From assembly GCA_002320935.1 (NCBI GenBank), contig DCLG01000075.1, positions 7,192-17,816 of the forward strand: a stretch of DNA of 10,625 nucleotides, read 5' to 3'. Positions 7,938 to 10,625 of this stretch are shown here, piece after piece. Source of the DNA: Pedobacter sp. UBA1654 (GTDB taxonomy: Bacteria > Bacteroidota > Bacteroidia > Sphingobacteriales > Sphingobacteriaceae). The first letter of the stretch is position 1. Each line of letters begins with the position of its first letter. Under the pieces are notes generated by a model. The model was given only the letters and a program-made list of their open reading frames with translations, had not been told where the DNA came from and ran no database searches. Made by a program: the position numbers and the translations under genes.

Positions 7938-8132
7938 TTAAAGGCTGGCTTTGGAGTAAGCCAGAATCCGGTCTATCAGTTCGTCTGAGGGATTGTAGAA
8001 CAATCTATCCAGTTCAGGCTTCAGACTTTCATAAATATTTACATCTGACTCATCCATATGCTGTGCATTACAGGCTTCCTGTGATTGATGTAAAATGTTT
8101 ACACAATTCGTTGTAGTAAAGGTTTTTATCAT
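7938..8132 (-). CDS. Small uncharacterised protein downstream of the ECF sigma factor
   Basis: I do not recognise a named family. From the ATG at 8132 it has 64 residues; an ATG two codons earlier (8138) gives 66, and a TTG at 8174 gives 78. The protein is soluble-looking and acidic in its second half, with no signal peptide or membrane segment. Residues 10-25 carry C10-x4-H15-x5-C21-x3-H25, a spacing that could bind a metal but matches no motif I know, including the HxxxCxxC of zinc anti-sigma factors. The C-terminus PSDELIDRILAYSKASL resembles a closing segment I recall from other short Bacteroidota hypothetical proteins, which argues that it is a real gene. It follows the ECF sigma gene by about 90 bp in the same direction and is capped by a strong terminator, so co-transcription is likely. 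A role modulating that sigma factor is possible but unproven. Confidence 0.7.
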   Translation of the reverse strand: MIKTFTTTNCVNILHQSQEACNAQHMDESDVNIYESLKPELDRLFYNPSDELIDRILAYSKASL

Positions 8133-8221
8133 AAGCATCAAATTGTTTTTAAGTTTTATATCAAAACGCAACAAGTCAACATTTATTTTACCTTCAATAT
8201 TAAAAAATGTGTATTTATGAA

Positions 8222-8809
8222 TTAAGTCACTTCCTTAACTTTCATCATTTTTCTCAGGTTGCTTAACGCATATCTCATCCTTCCCAGCGCCGTGTTAATG
8301 CTCACTTCCGTCAGATCTGCAATCTCCTTAAAACTCAGATCTGCATAGTGACGCATAATCAGCACTTCCTTCTGTTCATCGGGCAGCAGGTGAATCATGG
8401 CACGTAAATCCGAGTGCGTCTGTTCACGCAGCAAACGGTCTTCAGCACTTTCTTCATTGATCTGCAACAGGCTTAAAATGTCTGTACCATCCGCACTGGT
8501 GATTACCGGCGTACGCTTTTCTTTCCTGAAATGGTCGATGACCAGGTTATGCGCAATACGCAATACCCATGGTAAGAATTTACCTTCTTCATTGTAACGG
8601 CCAGAGCGGAGTGTGTTAATTACCTTAATAAAGGTGTCCTGGAAAATGTCTTCCGCCAGGTACTGGTCCTTCACCAACAAATAAATAGATGTATATATTT
8701 TTGTTTTGTGTCTTCGTAAAAGTTCCTCCAACACTGATTCATCACCGTTAAGGTATAACTTCACTAAATCCTGGTCACTGTTTAACTGTAACTTCATAGG
8801 AGCTTCCAT
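8222..8809 (-). CDS. RNA polymerase sigma factor, ECF subfamily (sigma-70 regions 2 and 4)
   Basis: This alternative sigma factor directs RNA polymerase to a specific promoter set. The 195 residues have ECF architecture: region 2 at about 16-98, including the core-binding and -10-recognition segment DIFQDTFIKVINTLRSG (54-70) and PWVLRIAHNLVIDHFRKEKR (80-99); a short linker; and region 4 at about 136-188 with LLPDEQKEVLIMRHYADLSF and the helix-turn-helix FKEIADLTEVSINTALGRM (160-178). The ATG at 8809 has AAGGA 7 bp upstream, a recognisable ribosome-binding site that favours it over the ATG at 8797. No classical membrane anti-sigma gene is adjacent; only the small ORF follows. The divergent neighbour is uvrA. 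I recall an ECF gene beside nth and uvrA in other Bacteroidota, suggesting a conserved locus, but could not check. Its target regulon cannot be told from sequence. Confidence 0.95.
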   Translation of the reverse strand: MEAPMKLQLNSDQDLVKLYLNGDESVLEELLRRHKTKIYTSIYLLVKDQYLAEDIFQDTFIKVINTLRSGRYNEEGKFLPWVLRIAHNLVIDHFRKEKRTPVITSADGTDILSLLQINEESAEDRLLREQTHSDLRAMIHLLPDEQKEVLIMRHYADLSFKEIADLTEVSINTALGRMRYALSNLRKMMKVKEVT

Positions 8810-8876
8810 ACTAAATTCCTTGCTTTTTGCTAAAAAATATTTAGTAGAGTTTTTATCTATAGCGCTTCTCCTTATT

Positions 8877-8896
8877 GGGGTTTATGATGGGGGTTT
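8877..8896. repeat. Direct repeat GGGGTTT x2, 13-bp offset, upstream of the sigma gene
   Basis: GGGGTTT occurs at 8877-8883 and again at 8890-8896, in otherwise AT-rich DNA about 70-90 bp before the sigma ATG (AAACCCC on the coding strand). It might be a tandem activator or repressor site; two short copies could also be chance. Confidence 0.3.
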
Positions 8897-8911
8897 CGAA
8901 ATATTGTGTTA

Positions 8912-8926
8912 TTCTTTTCAAAAGAA
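8912..8926. repeat. 15-bp inverted repeat TTCTTTT-c-AAAAGAA
   Basis: Perfect 7-bp arms surround a single central base, about 105 bp before the sigma-factor ATG. On the minus strand it contains TTCTTTTG, a 7-of-8 match to the TAnnTTTG -7 box, so it may mark the sigma promoter. On the plus strand a T-rich run follows, so it could instead act as a weak terminator of antisense transcription. Confidence 0.3.
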
Positions 8927-9012
8927 GCATTTTTTTTCCACAATAAAGCCAAAGAAGTGTTAAAAAATCTTAAAAATTCAATATTAGGCCAGTTTATTGC
9001 GGCAGGGCAAAA

Positions 9013-9027
9013 AACTTAAATTAAGTT
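9013..9027. promoter_or_regulatory. Candidate operator: inverted repeat AACTTAA-a-TTAAGTT at the uvrA promoter
   Basis: Perfect 7-bp arms around one base end 8 bp before the uvrA -7 box, so the repeat covers the -33 to -20 region where a bound protein would block RNA polymerase. The outer ACTT...AAGT half-sites recall those over the recA promoter. Operator function is inference. Confidence 0.35.
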
Positions 9028-9035
9028 AATTGGGT

Positions 9036-9043
9036 TATATTTG
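9036..9043 (+). promoter_or_regulatory. uvrA promoter, -7 box TATATTTG
   Basis: An exact match to TAnnTTTG, 20 bp before the uvrA ATG, predicts a leader near 14 nt that includes the possible ribosome-binding sequence AGGA. No clear TTG is found at -33; the inverted repeat at 9013-9027 occupies that place. Confidence 0.6.
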
Positions 9044-9063
9044 CAATAATCCAGGACAGATAA

Positions 9064-10625
9064 ATGAGTAAAGAACTAGAGAAAGATCCACATAAAAACA
9101 TCATCATCAAAGGGGCCAGGGTTCACAACCTCAAAAACATAGACGTTGCCATTCCTAAAAACAAGCTCGTTGTGATCACCGGTATGTCTGGGTCTGGAAA
9201 ATCATCACTGGCATTTGATACGCTATACGCCGAAGGGCAGCGGCGCTATGTCGAAAGCCTTTCATCTTACGCCCGCCAGTTTATGGGCCGGATGAATAAA
9301 CCTGATGTCGACTATATCAAAGGCATTGCACCAGCAATTGCCATCGAACAAAAAGTAATCACTTCCAACCCACGTTCTACCGTGGGCACATCCACTGAGA
9401 TATACGACTACCTTAAACTGCTGTTCTCGAGAATCGGCAAAACCTATTCTCCGGAATCGGGAGAACTGGTGCGCAAAGATACGGTGTCCACCGTGGTGGA
9501 TTTTATAACCAAGCTGGGCAACGATGCCGTGGCAACGGTGTTCTGTCCACTACACCCACATAATAACCGTTCCATCAAGGAAGAACTGGCAGTACTGCTG
9601 CAGAAAGGTTTTTTAAGGGTCTATCTGAATGATAAGTTGTATAAGATCGAAGCAATTCTGGAAGATGAAAGCTTCAAGGACCGTGAGCTTACAGATTCTG
9701 AAACCGTTAAGATCCTTATCGACCGCATTGTCGTGAACGATGACGAAGAAACGCTAAGCAGGATCGCAGATTCTGTACAAACAGCCTTCTTTGAAGGCAA
9801 AGGCGATTGCTTTGTGGAGCATGAAGAAAAAGTAAATCACTTCTGTGACCGCTTTGAACTGGACGGCATCCGCTTCGAAGAACCTACACCAAATTTCTTC
9901 AGCTTCAACAACCCTTATGGTGCCTGCAAAAGGTGTGAAGGCTACGGTAATGTCATTGGCATTGATGAGGACCTTGTCGTGCCCGATAAAAGCAAAAGCG
10001 TGTACGACAACGCCATTGCGCCCTGGCGTGGCGAGAAAATGCGTGAATGGCTGAACAAGCTCATCAAAAATGCAGATAAGTTTAACTTCCCCATACACCG
10101 ATCCTATAGTGAGCTTACTGAAAAACAGCAGCAGCTGATCTGGACGGGTAACAAATATTTTGAAGGTCTTGATGCCTTCTTTAAAGAACTGGAATCACAT
10201 ACCTACAAAATCCAGTACCGTGTGATGCTTTCGCGTTACCGCGGAAAGACGGTATGCCCCGACTGTAAAGGCACTCGTTTAAGAAAAGACGCTTCATACG
10301 TGAAAATAGGAGGTAAGTCTATTCTGGATGTGGTTTTAATGCCTTTATCAACCATACAGGCCTTCTTCGACGAGCTTGAACTTTCTGAAACCGATCAAAA
10401 GATCTCCAAAAGGATCCTTTCGGAAATTGTAAACCGAATTCTGTATCTGAACAATGTTGGGCTAGGTTACCTAACCTTGAACCGTTTATCTAACACCCTT
10501 TCCGGTGGAGAATCCCAGCGTATCAATCTGGCAACATCTCTGGGTAGCAGCCTTGTGGGCTCCATTTATGTGCTTGATGAGCCGAGTATCGGCTTACACC
10601 CGAGGGATACCAATAAACTCATTGA
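9064..10625 (+). CDS. uvrA: Excinuclease ABC subunit UvrA, N-terminal 520 residues (3' end beyond window)
   Basis: UvrA is the ATPase that finds bulky DNA lesions and loads UvrB in nucleotide excision repair. The start is fixed by an in-frame TAA immediately before the ATG. Visible: [10 protein letters not shown] (17-26), Walker [10 protein letters not shown] (40-48), the conserved [17 protein letters not shown] block, the [12 protein letters not shown] signature, the UvrB-binding and insertion region (about 115-260), C288-x2-C291 in GACKRCEG, C398-x2-C401 in CPDCKGTRL, the ABC signature LSGGESQR (479-486), and Walker [11 protein letters not shown] (503-512). The second ATPase half lies beyond the right edge; full-length homologues are about 940 residues. 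The first CxxC of the zinc module before FSFNNP is not intact: one cysteine (C261) remains near its place, which I recall as a Bacteroidota trait. The gene is divergent from the ECF sigma gene. The frame is unbroken, so this is a functional-looking UvrA. Confidence 0.98.
   Translation, partial: MSKELEKDPHKNIIIKGARVHNLKNIDVAIPKNKLVVITGMSGSGKSSLAFDTLYAEGQRRYVESLSSYARQFMGRMNKPDVDYIKGIAPAIAIEQKVITSNPRSTVGTSTEIYDYLKLLFSRIGKTYSPESGELVRKDTVSTVVDFITKLGNDAVATVFCPLHPHNNRSIKEELAVLLQKGFLRVYLNDKLYKIEAILEDESFKDRELTDSETVKILIDRIVVNDDEETLSRIADSVQTAFFEGKGDCFVEHEEKVNHFCDRFELDGIRFEEPTPNFFSFNNPYGACKRCEGYGNVIGIDEDLVVPDKSKSVYDNAIAPWRGEKMREWLNKLIKNADKFNFPIHRSYSELTEKQQQLIWTGNKYFEGLDAFFKELESHTYKIQYRVMLSRYRGKTVCPDCKGTRLRKDASYVKIGGKSILDVVLMPLSTIQAFFDELELSETDQKISKRILSEIVNRILYLNNVGLGYLTLNRLSNTLSGGESQRINLATSLGSSLVGSIYVLDEPSIGLHPRDTNKLI

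Noticed and set aside
8830..8844. Short inverted repeat CTAAA-N5-TTTAG before the sigma gene
   Set aside because: Five-base AT-rich arms are expected by chance here and it has no clear position relative to a promoter.
8706..8963. 85-codon plus-strand frame across the sigma start and spacer
   Set aside because: Antisense to the sigma 5' end and running through promoter-like AT-rich DNA; no start signal or recognisable domain.
9754..10098. 114-codon minus-strand frame inside uvrA
   Set aside because: Antisense shadow of a well-conserved uvrA segment.

Overview
The window looks like chromosomal housekeeping DNA from a Bacteroidota bacterium, most likely of the order Sphingobacteriales (Pedobacter-like). 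The signs are Bacteroidota-type TamB, RecA, UvrA and RibBA sequences, AT-rich spacers, little Shine-Dalgarno sequence, and -7 promoter boxes of the phylum type TAnnTTTG in front of tsaD, recA, nth and uvrA. The genus is an inference from protein character; no database search was possible.

Layout. (1) Bases 1-298 (+) are the 3' end of ribA/ribBA (riboflavin synthesis). (2) Bases 301 to at least 4836 (-) encode a large TamB/DUF490 envelope protein. It converges on ribBA with only 2 bp between the stop codons. Its 5' end runs into the tsaD promoter, and its start codon is not clear. (3) tsaD (+, 4914-5915) makes the tRNA t6A37 threonylcarbamoyl transferase. (4) A perfect 20-bp-arm bidirectional terminator separates tsaD from the convergent recA. 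(5) On the minus strand, in transcription order, lie an ECF sigma factor (8809-8222), a small unrecognised protein (about 64 aa) with its own intrinsic terminator, nth (endonuclease III) and recA. (6) uvrA (+, from 9064) is divergent from the sigma gene and runs off the right edge.

The right half is therefore a DNA-repair neighbourhood: recA (recombination), nth (base excision) and uvrA (nucleotide excision), with an ECF sigma factor embedded. There is no mobile element, CRISPR array, rRNA or tRNA gene. No spacer exceeds 300 bp; the largest is the 254-bp sigma/uvrA intergenic region, which holds the uvrA promoter, two 15-bp inverted repeats and a short direct repeat.

Nothing here is clearly a new multi-gene system. 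The points most worth checking are the small Cys/His-bearing protein encoded after the ECF sigma factor, inverted repeats overlapping the promoter regions of recA, uvrA and sigma, and the missing canonical start of tamB over the tsaD promoter.
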